A DNA stretch of 64,000 nucleotides. Origin: Trebouxia sp. TZW2008. Lineage: Eukaryota > Chlorophyta > Trebouxiophyceae > Trebouxiales > Trebouxiaceae. Positions 45,801 through 57,927 of the stretch are shown here, piece by piece. Under the pieces are notes generated by a model. The model did no database searches. It was given only the letters and a program-made list of their open reading frames with translations, and was not told where the DNA came from. Position 1 is the stretch's first letter. Each line of letters begins with the position of its first letter. The stretch spans positions 1-64,000 of the forward strand of contig BDIU01000217.1 of NCBI GenBank assembly GCA_002118135.1, read 5' to 3'. A program made the position numbers and the translations under genes.

Positions 45801-48800
45801 ATGTCAAGGATGAACTTGCTGCAATGATGAGCTCAGACCTGTTGCAATGAGCTGACCCTCTGATGCTCGGCACAAGCAAATTTCTGTACATAAGATAATC
45901 GGCTTGATGATGCACCACTGAAGAGGATTTCAGGCCATTTAAGACGAGCTAAAGCTTTACTGCTTGAGCTGAATCATATACCTGGCAGAGCAGTCATTTG
46001 TATTCGGCCTGTGCAGATGTCTGTTCTGCACTTTATGACCAATTGCACATCAGGAGAGTCATGGAGTCAAGACCAACACTTCTGCCTGTCTGTGTAGGTG
46101 TCTGCCCTGAACTTTGTGGACCTGGCAGGGAGTGAGCGCAGCAGCTTGGCAGTCAAGGATGACGGGGACCATAAGCTCAGGCAGACCGAGGGCAGCGCTA
46201 TCAACAAGAGCCTGCTCACTCTGGGCAATGTCATCAGAGGCCTAGGAGATGGCAGGGTACAGCTTATATTCCTCCTGCTGTAGATGCTACTGCTACTGCT
46301 GTCAATGCTGCTGCTGCTTTTGCTATTGCCATTGCTGGTACAAGCTCGGGCAGACAGGTGGCAGCGCCATCAACAAGAGCTTGCTCACTCTAGGCAGTGT
46401 CATAGAGGCCTAGGAGATGGCAGGGCACAGCTTTCCTTGTTCTGTTGCCTTCACCGCCATATGCATGTAACTTAAGCTCAGACCAAATGCTGCTGCTGTT
46501 GATGCTGCTGGTCATGCTGCTGGTTTCACGCAAATGCATGAATGCCAAAACCACTGTGAGCTCCATCAACAAGAGTTTGCTCACTCTGGGCAATGTCATC
46601 AGAGGCTTAGGCAATGGCAGGGTACAGATTTGTTACTTTCTGCTGCTGCTGCTGTTGTTGTCACCACTGCTGCTGCCAATGCTGCTACTATCAGTGCTGG
46701 TGATGTCACTGGTGCTGCTGCTTTGACTGGCGCATGCATTAAGCCAACATCGCAATCAACAAGAGCTTGCTCACCCTGCAATCTCAAAAAATTGGGCGCT
46801 GGCAAGGTACAGCTTCCACTTGTTCTGTCGTGTTGGCTGTCACATGCATGTGTGACAAGTCCGAAGTGAAAGCCAGTCACACGAGCCTGCTCACCCTGGG
46901 CATTGTCATCAGAGGCTTACATCATAGGCTTAGGCGTTTGACGTAGTACGGCTTTTTGGGCTTTTGCTGTTGTTGCTGATGCTGTCATTACTGCTGCTGC
47001 TGCTGCTGCTGCTGCTGTCACTACTGCTGCCGCCATCGCTACTGCTGCTTGAGCTGCTGTCGCTATGACTGCTGTACCCAGTGCAAATACACGGAAAGCA
47101 GCGTCACAAGAAGCGCCTGCTGACCCTGGACCAGGTCAGCAGGGGCATGGGACGTGGCAATGTGCAGCAACTCATGTGTGTGAGTCTGTTGGTGAATGCA
47201 GGGGCGGAGCCATGTGCCTTTCCGGGACAGCAAGCTGACACGCATGCTACAGGCCAGCCTGGGCGGCAACTCCCGCACTGCCATCATCTGTACCATCTCC
47301 CCAGCGGCAGGTGACCCATTGCATTCTGAACAATCCTCTTGGAGCTCTTTGCACCATGCCCCTGATATTTATTCCTGTGCAATCCTCTTTTGAGCCCTCT
47401 GAACAGACCTATGTGGACCTGCTATAAATGAAGTCAGTGATGCCCTTGATTTACCCCAGTTTTGATGCGTTGCATTCACAAACAACAGACATGGTGTCTC
47501 ATGGCAGTGTCTGCTACGAGCATGCAGCAACTAACACTGATCATTGGGCAAAGCAGTAGCAGATGTTGAAATTGCAGTGCTTTGAGGCATGGACATAACA
47601 GCTCTCAAGCAGCACTGAACTAGATTGTGGCTTGCTTGACAAAACACTGCCTCTTTGTTGCATGCTGCAAACGCAGCAGGCATGACATGAAGGTCATCTG
47701 CAGGGGCGGCGGACAACACAAGGGTGGCGCTGTACATTGCCAACGCTGCTGACTGCTTAATGATTCAGCCAGACAACATCTCATTGACCTGTGGCTATTG
47801 CTGTTTGCAGGGGCAGCAGACAATACGAGGGTGGCGCTGCACTTTGCCAACGCTGCCAAGAGGGTGACCATGCAACCTCAAGTGAACGAGGTGGTGAACC
47901 AGACAGCATACAGTCTTTCCAGCCAATTGGCATTCAGGATCTGCTGTCTGCAATACAGCCTCACAAGTTGCACAACAATTCTCCAACTCTTTATACTGAT
48001 TTGGGGCTTTGTTGATTTGCAGTGGCTGCAAACAACACGAGGGTGGCACTGCACTTTGCCAATGCTGCCAAGAGGGTGACCATGCAACCTCAAGTGAACG
48101 AGGTGGTGAACCAGACAGCATACAGTCTTTCCAGCCAATTGGCATTCAGAATCTGCTGTCTGCAATACAGCCTCACAAGTTGCACAACAATCTTCCAACT
48201 CTTTATACTGATCTGGGGCTTTATTGGTTTGCAGGGGCTGCAGACAACACGAGGGTGGCACTGCACTTTGCCAATGCTGCCAAGAGGGTGACCATGCAAC
48301 CTCATGTGAACGAGGTGGTGAACCAGAAAGCGCTGCTGCGTAAGCTGCGAGATGAAGTGGCCCTGCTGCGTAAACAGCTGGTGAGCTCTGCTCAAACTGC
48401 ATGACAATTTGAAGTGCACATGTTGGACAGCAACTTCCTGGCATCAGGAAGTGTGTTCTTGTGTTGGCTGATGTAGCAGGCAGTATTCATCCTGTTCTGA
48501 TCATAAACGGCCGCTTCACCTTGTCATCAGAGTTCTTCTGGCAACTTCCCAGAAATGCTTAGTCTTCTGCTTTCTGTTGCATTAGAGGACAACACGTACA
48601 GCTGTCAAAACTTGCACCACATACTGTTTCTTGGAAAGAGCCCAGATGGCAGCAGCGGTGGCTAACATCTTGTTTGCCATGCCAGATCTGGATGCGGATC
48701 TGAAAACTGCACAGCCAGGTCACAGTATTCTTTTCTGCTGCAGGCCACCAGAGACTTTGCTGTGGAGGCAGCTCAGCTGAGTGAGGCTCTAGCCCAGAAG

Positions 48801-51800
48801 GAAGAAGAGGTACAGATGACAGGTCAGCAACAGCTTTGCATGCTGCAACCCGCAAGACTCTCCAGTACTGCTCTCAAAAACTGCATGCCCATCATTCTAT
48901 GTCTTGCAGAAAAGTTTGCTCAAAAGCAACTTAAACATACACATGGCTGATGTATCCCAAATAAGTTTAGAGTGTTGCTTGTCATCTACCACTTGTACAT
49001 TTGCTATGGCACATGCGGCATGAATGTGCATGTAATGTAGCTGTACAGATGGTTTTCTTCAGAGACACTGCAATTTCTTCTGGTCAAGCATGGAAAGTCA
49101 CTGTCAAACATGCTGTCTGATGGTATGTGTGATGCAGCTGTGCAAAGGGACGCAGCACAGAAGCGTCTGAAGAGCCTGGAGCGGCTGCTGCTGAGAGCAG
49201 ACCCTACCGCCAGACCCCACCAGGTGACTTCGCTTACGCTCCCAATCAAATTGCAAGATGGAAAGACACAGGCTTGCTGAAGTCTCTGCGTGCTCTACAA
49301 CAATGTGACCTGATGCTAGGGGCTTGCAGCAGTCTGCAGCTTGCGCAAACACAACACAAATAGCGTGGACATCATGAGCAAAACATGACAAAGAGGCAGT
49401 GACAATGCATGTGTATACCACACGCACATGTACAGTTCTGCATGATGACAAAGTGAGAACGCAACCTCAAAGTATCAGCCAGCTGCTGCTTGCCTGGAAT
49501 GCCGATGGGACACTTGAAGAAGAAGAACAGGTCCCCCACCCCAGCACAAATCTGTTCTTCACCAGGACTGTGTTAGACTACAGCTACAGTAGGGCCTTTT
49601 GCTGGCAGGGTAACTAGAAGGCTCAAAATCAACAGTGACTTGGCATGTTTCAGTTTGATGTGTGGTGCAGAGGAGGGCTACGTGGGATGGCAGCCCAGGT
49701 AAAAGTCCTCAGGTGGAGAGAAATAGCCCTGCAACTCAGCCCTTCCAGAACAGCCCTTTACCAGGGCCAGCTGCAGGCAGGGCAAGGCTGTTCTCAGAGC
49801 CCTCACCTGTTATGCCATCTGGCCATGAGACCTATGCCTTTGATTCTTCCATCCCACAGGTGGCCTATGCACTATTGAATGCGCATAAGCCATAAGCTCA
49901 ACAGCATTGCATTTCTAATTTTCATGCAGGTCTGACCTAACTCCCATGCACAACTTTTTCTCCTGTGCTGTGATGTTTCTGTGGCGTTATGCCTTTGTTA
50001 GCTAGAACAGTTGACATCTGCAAGATCACAATTGTTCCTTTGGAATGATTACAGCACAAGTGTTGGAGAGATCAAGCATACGTAGATGGTCCAAGCCTTA
50101 TGAGCTAGTACAGTGACTCCTCTTTGTAACGACTGCTTTGGTTGCCAAGAATCCTTGCACCGAAGTGTCTTACTGAGAGGTGTCACAGCAGGCGGAGTAC
50201 AGTGATTGTTTTGGCAATTGCATTGTCCTTACATCAAAACTGTCCTTACATTGAGTGTCCTCATCAGGAGAAGTTACTGTGGCAGGCATATTCGGCTGAC
50301 AGAGGTAAATGAGCTGCTCTGGTCTGTATGCAGATGTGCAGAGAAAGCTCTACAGTAGATGCAATTCAATCTGTGCAGGGTTGTAGTCCCACTAGCAAAC
50401 GTTTTTTGATGATATGCTTGAGAGGGTGAGGGAGCTCAATATCAGATGCTGTGGCTTGGCAGGGTCAGGGAACTTTGCTAGCAAGCTTGTAAATGATCCC
50501 CATGCTAATGACAGTCATCAAAATATGTGCAGGTGGGAGAAGACAGCTCAACGGCAGATGCTATGGCGGCTCTGCAGGCGGAGGTACGCTGCATCCGCCA
50601 CACCCAAGCCACCTGCCAGGGGGCAGGGCCCTGGGCCTCAGATGCAGACACGGACGCTAAGATTGCTCAGCTGGCAGGGCAGCTGGCGCAAATGGAGGTA
50701 CTGTGTGACATGCATGTTACGCGTCATCTGCATGGCTGCCACATGGGTATCTTGAGCGCAAATGTGAGCAAGCTACAGTTTGCAAGCTAGACAGCAAAGC
50801 CTGTTCTTCTTCTTGCTGATACTCATTGTATTTTCACGCTTTGCAGCGTTCTGGTCCGTAGACTGCTATGAGTCTTGAAACCTGTGCTGATTGGCCTGAG
50901 CTTGCACAATTTCAGAGCAGATTTGGGCTACCTAGCACTCAGCCTGACCTGTCTGTAAGTCAACACCCTAGGAAGTGCTCACAGACAACAAAGCGAGCAG
51001 ACCTCATACAGCTGACATGCATTGATGAAACTCACATGCAGTAGACCAAGTTTCACTCACACTGACACTGATACCGTCTGTGCAAACCCCTGTTTAGTCC
51101 CTGTGACAGTAAGTATGTCAATGTGTCACTTGCTGTTTGAAGTTCATGGAATTGCTGCAGGAGGACAGAGTGATTGGGGAGTTCTTGGATGCGGCAAAGG
51201 AGGACACCATCCAAGCTTTGCGTGCTGAGCTGGCACGCCTGCAGCAGGCACAGCATGCTCAGCAGGCGGCTGACTCAGCGCTGGCTTCCCTTCAACAAAA
51301 GATTGACTCCCTGCAGGTTTGTGTCACATCCTAACCTCAGATGTCTTTGTCTGGAATGGATCACGTTCAGCAACAAAAGCCATATGTCGGTGTTGACTTG
51401 TGTCAGTTGCAGTGCCAACTTGTGCAGTCAGGAAACAGAACATTGACTCTCTGCAGCGGCACTGTAAAAGCCTCCTGGAACCCTGTCGCTTGGACCTGGG
51501 CCACTCCCTGCACAGAGACCCTTGCCTGTGTGCTGGCTCACAGGAGTAACTCACATGCATACGCTGCAATATCTATGCGCTCAGCTACAGCAAGTAATCC
51601 CTTTAGCTCTCGATCCAATGCAACACACTGCTTCAGAACAACTCAGGTTGTGTGCACCCGGTCAGGACTAGTTCGCTCCACCGCCTTGGTCATCAGCTAA
51701 CATGCTCAGTGCATTGCAGGGGTCACAAGATCTGCAGAGCCCATTTTCAGGCGACAGATTTTGCACCCCAGACCTGATCCCAGCTCACCGAGCAAGCCCT

Positions 51801-54800
51801 AGCCACCAGGAGGGAGTTCTGCCATCTGCCGCCCTTGACAGGGCTCAAATCCTAGAGTCCGCTGCATCGCAGCAGTCGGACTTGACACCTCAGCAAAGTG
51901 GGTTGACCGACTGCCAGGACCAACCCGCTTGGGATCAGGGGGGGTCACCCAACCCCAACCTGTACTCTTCTTCCAGCAAGTCCAAGCTGGCTAACCTGAT
52001 GCAGCGCTTTGGGCAGCTGAAAAAGAGTGACAGGAAAGCTGATGTGGCAGACAGCATGCAGAACGAGGAGGGGTGGGGGAGGGGGAGAAGTAGAGGAACG
52101 GAGTATAGTCCTCAGGTGTTGACCCTTGACAATGACGAAGACGACATGGTGTGCATGCGCAGCCCTTCAGCTTCACCACTGCCAAAAAGGTACACCCTGC
52201 AGGGCTTAGGGCATTTGCAGTGACTCTTTGCAACCACTAGTTGCAATGATGCAATGCTTCTGTTCCTGGAACCTGTCGTGATCCAATTGTCAACAACTTT
52301 TGGTGAAACCTTGAATTGATATGCAGCACAAGCCTGCTATCGCCAAGCCGCCTTGCAAGTGAGAGCCCGCACCTATCTGTCAGCAGTGATACAATGTTTG
52401 ATGAAGTGTCTGCCCAAAAGTCTGTCAAGACAGCTCTCAAGTCTCTGCATGTTGTCTTGTACTCACGCATTGCGCATCATGGATCTTCAAAACAAAAAAA
52501 ACAACACGTTTTGGTCTGTTTGCAGCCCTGGGCCCTCTGGCAGTGGCAGCATCTTCAGGGATGACAACAAGGAGAACAGCCCAGACCCTAACCCTCACGC
52601 CGCCGCCTCCCAAGCCGCTTTTAGCCAATTTTCACAGTCGTATAGCAGCAGCCTCAGCTTCAATCCCCCTGGGGACCCCACCCAGGGAGCTGGGGTTCAG
52701 GCCAAGGGGGTCAGGGCCGGTCGGGGAGCAGCTCCTTTGCAGAGTGGGGCACTTGGCAGAGGAGGGCAGGGATGCGCAGGGACCAACCGCAGCAAAGATG
52801 CTGCTGCACAATGGTGAGGGCTGTCATAGCAAGCTGATTGACAGTTCAGCTACTTGCTGAAAAGACAGATTCAGCCACTTGCCCCTCCTTGTCACTCAAT
52901 TCAGCTGCTTGACAACAGCGTTCAGCCCTTACCATTTCAGTATAATCTTTTGCAAGTGACATCCAGTTCTTGCCATCAAGAGCTGTCAAGTCTGTGACCT
53001 GGTGTTCATGCTGATTGCATCAACTCACGTGCTCCATGCTGGAAGCCCTAGTTCTGAGCACATTGCAGAAGCTGTGCATCTGTCATCACCCTCTTTTGGG
53101 TTGTACAGTTACCAGAGCGAGGTGTAGCAGCTGCGCAACATGATCAAGCTTGAGTGATGACCCATGCAAATGAGTATATATCTTGTTGGTGACCGAGGTC
53201 ATCTGGCTCAATTTGTTGCTGATTATGTAGGTACCAGAGTGAGGTGCAGCGGCTGCGCAACGTGTTCAGGAGTGCTGTTGCCGGGGACGTGGCACGCCTG
53301 AGGGAGGCTGTGGGAGAGTACAAGGAGAACACTAGCCGCTTGGAATGCCAGAAGCAGCTGCTACTTAAGCAGGTATGGGCCCCAATAACCCTCGCCGTAA
53401 AAACCTAGGTCAAGACCTGCTTGCAAGTGCATAGAAAACACCAGCCGCCTGGAGTGTCAGAAGCAGCTGCTGCTCAAACTGGTATTTGTTTCTGTGATTT
53501 TGCTGTTGAGCGCATCTGTGATGTACAGGCGTTATCAAGTCTGTCTGCTTCTATATATGTGAATGCTGTTGTGGGAGGGTGTCCCCCCAGGATGCCAGGG
53601 AGTTGTGCCGTTATACTTTCTCTGCTGTGTGGTCAGCAGGCTTTTGATGTGACTAACAAGGCATTCTGCATATCAGAGACATGTCAAATTACAGATGCTC
53701 AAAATGCAGTTTTCAGAAGGGCTTATGGTCTTGCAGGTGTTGAGTCTGGAGTCCAAAGTAGCAGAGTATCAGCAGCAGCAGGCAGCCCAACAGAAGCAGC
53801 TTGAGCGCTCCAAGCTTGAAGCCCAGCATGCACAGCGTGCCCTGCGCGCAGCACAGCAGGATGCTTTAGCAGGGCCCTCAGATGGGCCCTTCGGTGGGGC
53901 TGTCAGAAACAGCCCTGCCCATGGGGGGAGATGGCCTGATCAGGCCACACCTGGGATGCTGGACCATGACAGCTGGGCGGAACCTGCTAGTGTAGAGGTC
54001 AGCACCAGCATACACATCTCCCATTTCCAAAGAGCAAATTAGCCAAGACGTTGCTCCACACTCTGGCCTGTTAGTGCATGCATAGTTCACGTACGACTGG
54101 CTACCCTTGCTTTGACGTTTTCTGCAAAGGTCATTATAGCCAGAAAAGGCGCAGTTGCTCCAACACAACCGCTGCGAGTTGAGCCAGATTTGTAGACTGA
54201 AGTGACTGTTGCATGTGAGCTGATGCCAGACAGAGCATGCCCCAAATCTTGTGTGCCTACTGTGCAAATGCTGTTGCCGGGAAGATTACACTGATATTGG
54301 TGCAAACGCTCCGCAGATGCTTCTGCACAAAGTGAGACAGCCCAAATGTGTGCAATTTTGCAACTGATGCAACTCCTGCAGCCTAGATGGATCTAGCTTT
54401 TATGCAGACACTGCTGCTTAGAGATTGACATCTGCATAGCACAGGACGGCAAACACTGGAGTGAATGCTGTGCAGACGCTGCTGCCCAGCTCAGTGGGGC
54501 TGTGGGAGGCGTACTGTCTGAGCAGATGCTACCACACAGAGCACTGCTGCAAATGTCATAGTGCCGCCACTGCTCAGGGTGCTACTTGCAAGACTGGTGT
54601 GTTTGCTGTCGCAGACGCTGTTGCCCAGGATAGTGGGGTTGTGGGAGGCGCTGCAGGTGCCCTTGGTGCACCGTAGCCGCTTTTACCTTGCCTTCCGGGG
54701 GCGCGAGACCTTCTACTATGAGGCTGAGCACCGCCGGCTCATACACCAGCAGTCCCAGGTTAGCCACCCTACTCTCATGGTGTTTAGCCTTCTTCCCCAT

Positions 54801-57138
54801 TTTGCTCCTCCTTTTCATGTAATTTATGCAAGAGTCTGCACAACGCCTGCAGCCATGCAGCTCATATGACTAAGACTGCGTTTGCACTTTAAGCACAACT
54901 GTCATGCAGCATCAGAACACTAATCAGCCTTGCCACTTGTCCTTGGCCCACCTGCACTGATCTGGCGGGGCTGAAGCCTGCAAGCCTGTCATGCAAGGTG
55001 ACATAACTCAGGTCAACCATTCATTGCGGAGTCCTGATCTGTCCATAAAAACATCAATGCTGGCGGCAAGTACGCCTGCGCCTGGCAGTGCGAGACAAAG
55101 CGTGAATGGGGACTCCAAACACCAATGCTGCTGTAGATGGGACTGTCTGTGCAAGACGGTGATGAGGCCTCTACAAGAAGCAAATGTCTGGCAGAGGCCA
55201 AGACTGGAGTCTGATTGCTGTGATCCCGTGTAATTGCGCTGTCAGTGCTAGATGGTGATGAGGTCTCCCCAAAAAGTCAGCACAGAGTCCTTGCAGAGGC
55301 CAAGACTGAAATTTCAAGTTACTGTGCTGGTGCCCATGCAGATGGGACTATCAGTGCAAGATGGTGATGAGGCTTCTCCACGAAGCAAGCGTCTGGCAGA
55401 GGCCGAGACGGGCAAGGCGCTGCGCAAGCTGGACTGGGAGCGGCGCTGGCTGGCAGCCCAGATGAAGTGGGACTTCACCGCTGAAGAGCGCCTGGAGCTG
55501 TTTGCGGAGTTTGGGGTGTCGTCAGACGGCAAGGAGCGCAAGCTGCAGCTGGTCCGGCGGTTGTGGGCTCCTGACACCATCAGGTCAGCGTAGCAGCAAC
55601 ACTCACAATTGTCATATTCATCATTGTCAATGACATCAACGGCATCATTTGATGATCATCATTGTCATTGTCCTTGCCATCAAATGTCCGCCGCCGCAGC
55701 AGCAGCAGCAGCACAATTGTGATCATCATCAGCAGCAGCAGCATCATCACTACAAGCTTCATTGTCAGCATCATTTGCATGCTTGCTGGAGAATCCCATG
55801 ACCCTACTAGGCGTATAGTAGTAGTAAGAAGTAAGCAGTAAATCACCTCCTCTCAACAGTTCTGTTTATCACCATCACTTTTAAGGAATGCAAACACTTG
55901 CCGACCGTGGCCCTGCTACGTGCATCAGAAGCAGTGAATTGAATTTGCATATGACACAGCTTGTGGCAGCTCTGGCGTGTTTGACATCTTACGATGTTTG
56001 TGGCACAGGGAGCCTGATGGCATGACCAGGAGCAGCGAAGTGGTCATGCGCCTTAACGGCTGTGATGCCACAGACGGCATGTTTGACCTGGTCTTCAGCC
56101 GGCCACAAGGTATGCATACTGCACTGCTTGCCTTGACTGGCTTGTCCTGTCATACTATATTTTCATGCTATATGCTCAGGCTCTCTGCTTGCACTATCTT
56201 CACCAGGTCACAAGGTGATTATGCACTGCTTTCATTGGAACATTGCATCTGCTCAGGCCAACTATCATATTACCTGCTCAAGCCATCTGCTCATGCACAT
56301 TCAAACTTGCAAATGCCTTGAGCTCACATGACGTACGTATGAGAGCTGCACAACAGTCACCGAGCATGCTGTTTTCTCCAACACTGCTTTTAATATGTAC
56401 TGCCCTGCAAGATTGATTGCTATCAGCGCAATAGCATTGCAGAGTTTGACTCTTGAGTGTTGAAACAGAACTGACTGAGGTTTTGTTGGCATGACAGGTG
56501 AGGGGTGGGTGCGGTCGATGATTGCAGCAGGGGCAACCACACTAGCCCCTGTGCTGGGCCGCATGGTGACCAACCCCACAGGGAGTTCAGGCCCCCGCCC
56601 CCCATCCGCCAGCAAAAACTCCACCACCTCAAGTGAGACCTTGTGCATGGCCTGCCAATAAAGCATGTCATGTTAGACGAAAGTAGAATGCTCAGACCAA
56701 GCTAGTCTGGCTGGACAGGACTTGGGCCATACACACCTGATGCATGTGCTTAAATATGTGGCCCTCATGTAGGTTTGAACAAGCACAATGATTCTTGTGT
56801 TTGCAAGCTTGTGAGAACAACATTTGTCTGGAGTCAGTGCCTCTGACCCTCTGTTGTTCCAGTACACAACACATGTCATCAACGCTGTAATGTGTATGAG
56901 TCACATAACAAAACACTATCCACCAGCAATATGACAACCCTACAACAAGTGCATCGCTAGCTGTCGGATGTTTGATGCCACCAGTCCTGTGTTTGCAGTG
57001 CAAAGCAGCAAGGTGGAGGGCCGGAAAAAGAGCTTCCTAGGAGTGTTTGGCTTGACACCACGCAAGCTGAGCAATGCAACTTCTGCTTTTGGTGGTGGCA
57101 GAGCGTCCCGCCCTCAAACGCCGCCAACTCATCCTTGA
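42814..57138 (+). CDS. Kinesin-7 (NACK/CENP-E-like) motor protein with plant-type C-terminal region
   Basis: The motor domain is built from exons 42814-43231 ([11 protein letters not shown]-loop GQTGSGKT), 43356-43561 ([14 protein letters not shown]), 44103-44199 (switch I as AESSRSH), one or more insert exons to about 45561, 46098-46256 (switch II as [21 protein letters not shown]), 47202-47310 ([20 protein letters not shown]) and 48235-48380 ([14 protein letters not shown]…[12 protein letters not shown]). Later exons encode coiled coils (about 48745, 49140, 50533, 51140, 53228, 53738) and a Ser/Pro-rich disordered part (51720-52820). The C-terminal region found in plant NACK kinesins follows ([16 protein letters not shown] at 54650; [19 protein letters not shown] and [13 protein letters not shown] at 55430-55570). 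The last exon ends PPTHP at 57138. These motors act on microtubules in mitosis and phragmoplast/phycoplast expansion; that role is inferred. Middle exon borders are approximate. Introns contain copies of motor exons. Confidence 0.9.
44209..44275. repeat. ATC/CATCAT microsatellite
   Basis: A run of CATCAT units (TCATCATCATCATCATCAGC) lies immediately after the donor of kinesin exon 3. Confidence 0.9.
46355..47162 (+). repeat. Five degenerate copies of the kinesin switch-II exon end
   Basis: The segment encoding [20 protein letters not shown] (46196-46256, with its GTACAG donor) recurs in the following intron near 46356-46430, 46555-46630, 46748-46815, 46875-46920 and 47100-47165. The first three keep the donor-like end; most have lost frame or codons. 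CTG-rich simple sequence fills the gaps, with a (CTG)n run at 46990-47020. Confidence 0.85.
47698..48234 (+). repeat. Tandem copies of the last motor exon, 212-bp period
   Basis: Two nearly identical 212-bp units (47811-48022 and 48023-48234) each begin with a copy of the exon that encodes [20 protein letters not shown]. They are followed by the same intron-like sequence (CAGACAGCATACAGTCTTTCC…). The third copy, at 48235, continues into [14 protein letters not shown] and a proper donor. An older partial copy is at 47698-47755. The first two units have acceptors but no donor after VNEVVNQ. Confidence 0.9.
50109..50280. mobile_element. Short MITE related to the one at 12.6 kb
   Basis: The left end TA-CAGTGACTCCTCTTTGTAAC mirrors the right end (reverse complement CAGTAACTTCTCCTGATGAG). 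The interior shares the GTCCTTACATCAAA words with the element at 12561-12963. No transposase frame is present. It lies in an intron of the kinesin gene. Confidence 0.6.
53106..53485 (+). repeat. Degenerate copies of a kinesin coiled-coil exon on both sides of it
   Basis: The exon at about 53228-53372 ([20 protein letters not shown]…[15 protein letters not shown]) is preceded by a copy of its start at 53106-53150 (with a TAG after EV) and followed by a copy of its end at about 53418-53485 ([15 protein letters not shown]). Both are in the same orientation. Confidence 0.85.
54440..54600 (+). repeat. Degenerate copies of the kinesin C-terminal exon start
   Basis: GCAGACGCTGCTGCCCAGCT and CAGTGGGGCTGTGGGAGGCG at 54471-54510 match the exon at 54617 (GCAGACGCTGTTGCCCAGGATAGTGGGGTTGTGGGAGGCG). 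Further fragments (GCAGACACTGCTGC at 54404, GCAGATGCTACC at 54521) continue the series upstream. Confidence 0.8.
55125..55350 (+). repeat. Two degenerate copies ahead of the kinesin penultimate exon
   Basis: The motif GGGACTGTCTGTGCAAGACG, GTGATGAGGCCTCTNCAAGAAGC and GGCAGAGGCCAAGAC at 55138-55203, with a shorter form at 55240-55310, precedes the coding version at 55346-55410 (GGGACTATCAGTGCAAGATGGTGATGAGGC…). Confidence 0.8.
55620..55755. repeat. CAT/CAG simple-sequence tract
   Basis: ATCATTGTCATT-type and (CAG)n runs fill the intron after the kinesin penultimate exon. Confidence 0.8.
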
Positions 57139-57587
57139 TTGTCAGCCTATATGGGTGTTCTACCTGTTTTGCAGTCTAACTTTCATGTCGCTTTATTGCA
57201 AATTTGAGTGTGAGCATGCGTGCTTGTGAGCATGGCCGAGCATAGGGCCTGTCAGAATCGTCTGTTGTAAATCTTGTTGTAAAGTCTGTCGTAAATCTTA
57301 GAATATGTGTGAGGGTTCTGCTTTAGATACGCTCTGTATTTGCTGTGTGCTGCTGAGATATCAGTTCAGACAATTGCATTGACTCTCCTCAACCGGCTAC
57401 ATTCCATAGCTTTGCAGTTACATGCTAACATGCCTCATGTGGTACTCCAACTAGCATCATCACAATAGCTGCTCACTGCTAGGAACCAAGCAGCATACTG
57501 TTTGTCAAGCTGGCCCATAATGTCATGAAGACTGCGTCTGCACTAATTTAACCATGAGTCTTGTACAGAATTTTTGCCGGCTGCATT
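57139..57587. other. Intergenic, probable kinesin 3' UTR
   Basis: No gene was seen. Repeated TTGTAAA and TCTTG words occur near 57265-57300. Confidence 0.4.
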
Positions 57588-57799
57588 GCTCTCAGTGACG
57601 GTGTCCGCAGCATAGCGGCAGCAGTATCTGATACTGAAAGATTCATTCATGATCAGCATGTTGGCCACAGACATGTAGGTTTCTGAGAGCATCGCTCTCA
57701 GTGACGGTGTCCGCAGCATAGCGGCAGCAGTATCTGATACTGAAAGATTCATTCATGATCAGCATGTTGGCCACAGACATGTAGGTTTCTGAGAGCATC
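57588..57799. repeat. Two adjoining, apparently identical 106-bp units with complementary ends
   Basis: Unit 1 (57588-57693) and unit 2 (57694-57799) match base for base by eye. Each begins GCTCTCAG and nearly ends CTGAGAGC, so each unit could close into a stem of 8 bp. The identity indicates a recent event or selection for RNA structure. No protein family is recognised in either strand. Confidence 0.85.
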
Positions 57800-57855
57800 A
57801 TCTCGTTTGTTGAAGGGCTATGCAAAATAAGCAACCATAAAAAAAACGATGCTTT

Positions 57856-57927
57856 GACGCAAGTGAGTTTTGATCTCACGACCTCCAGAGCCACAATCTG
57901 ACGCGCTGCCAGCTGCGCCATTGCGTC
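57856..57927 (-). tRNA. tRNA-like gene, anticodon GTG (His) by position
   Basis: On the minus strand, 72 nt fold as a cloverleaf. The acceptor stem is GACGCAA/TTGCGTC (7 of 7 pairs), the D arm GCGC-AGCTGGCA-GCGC, and the anticodon arm TCAGA-TTGTGGC-TCTGG with T33 before GTG. The variable loop is AGGTC and the T arm GTGAG-ATCAAAA-CTCAC. There is no intron. The T loop departs from TTCGANT, so the internal B box is weakened and this may be a decaying copy. Its scaffold looks more like Arg/Trp-type tRNAs than a typical eukaryotic tRNA-His. Confidence 0.6.

Noticed and set aside
47811..48290. Separate small genes encoding [16 protein letters not shown] followed by a hydrophobic tail
   Set aside because: They are the duplicated kinesin exon read through into intron sequence.
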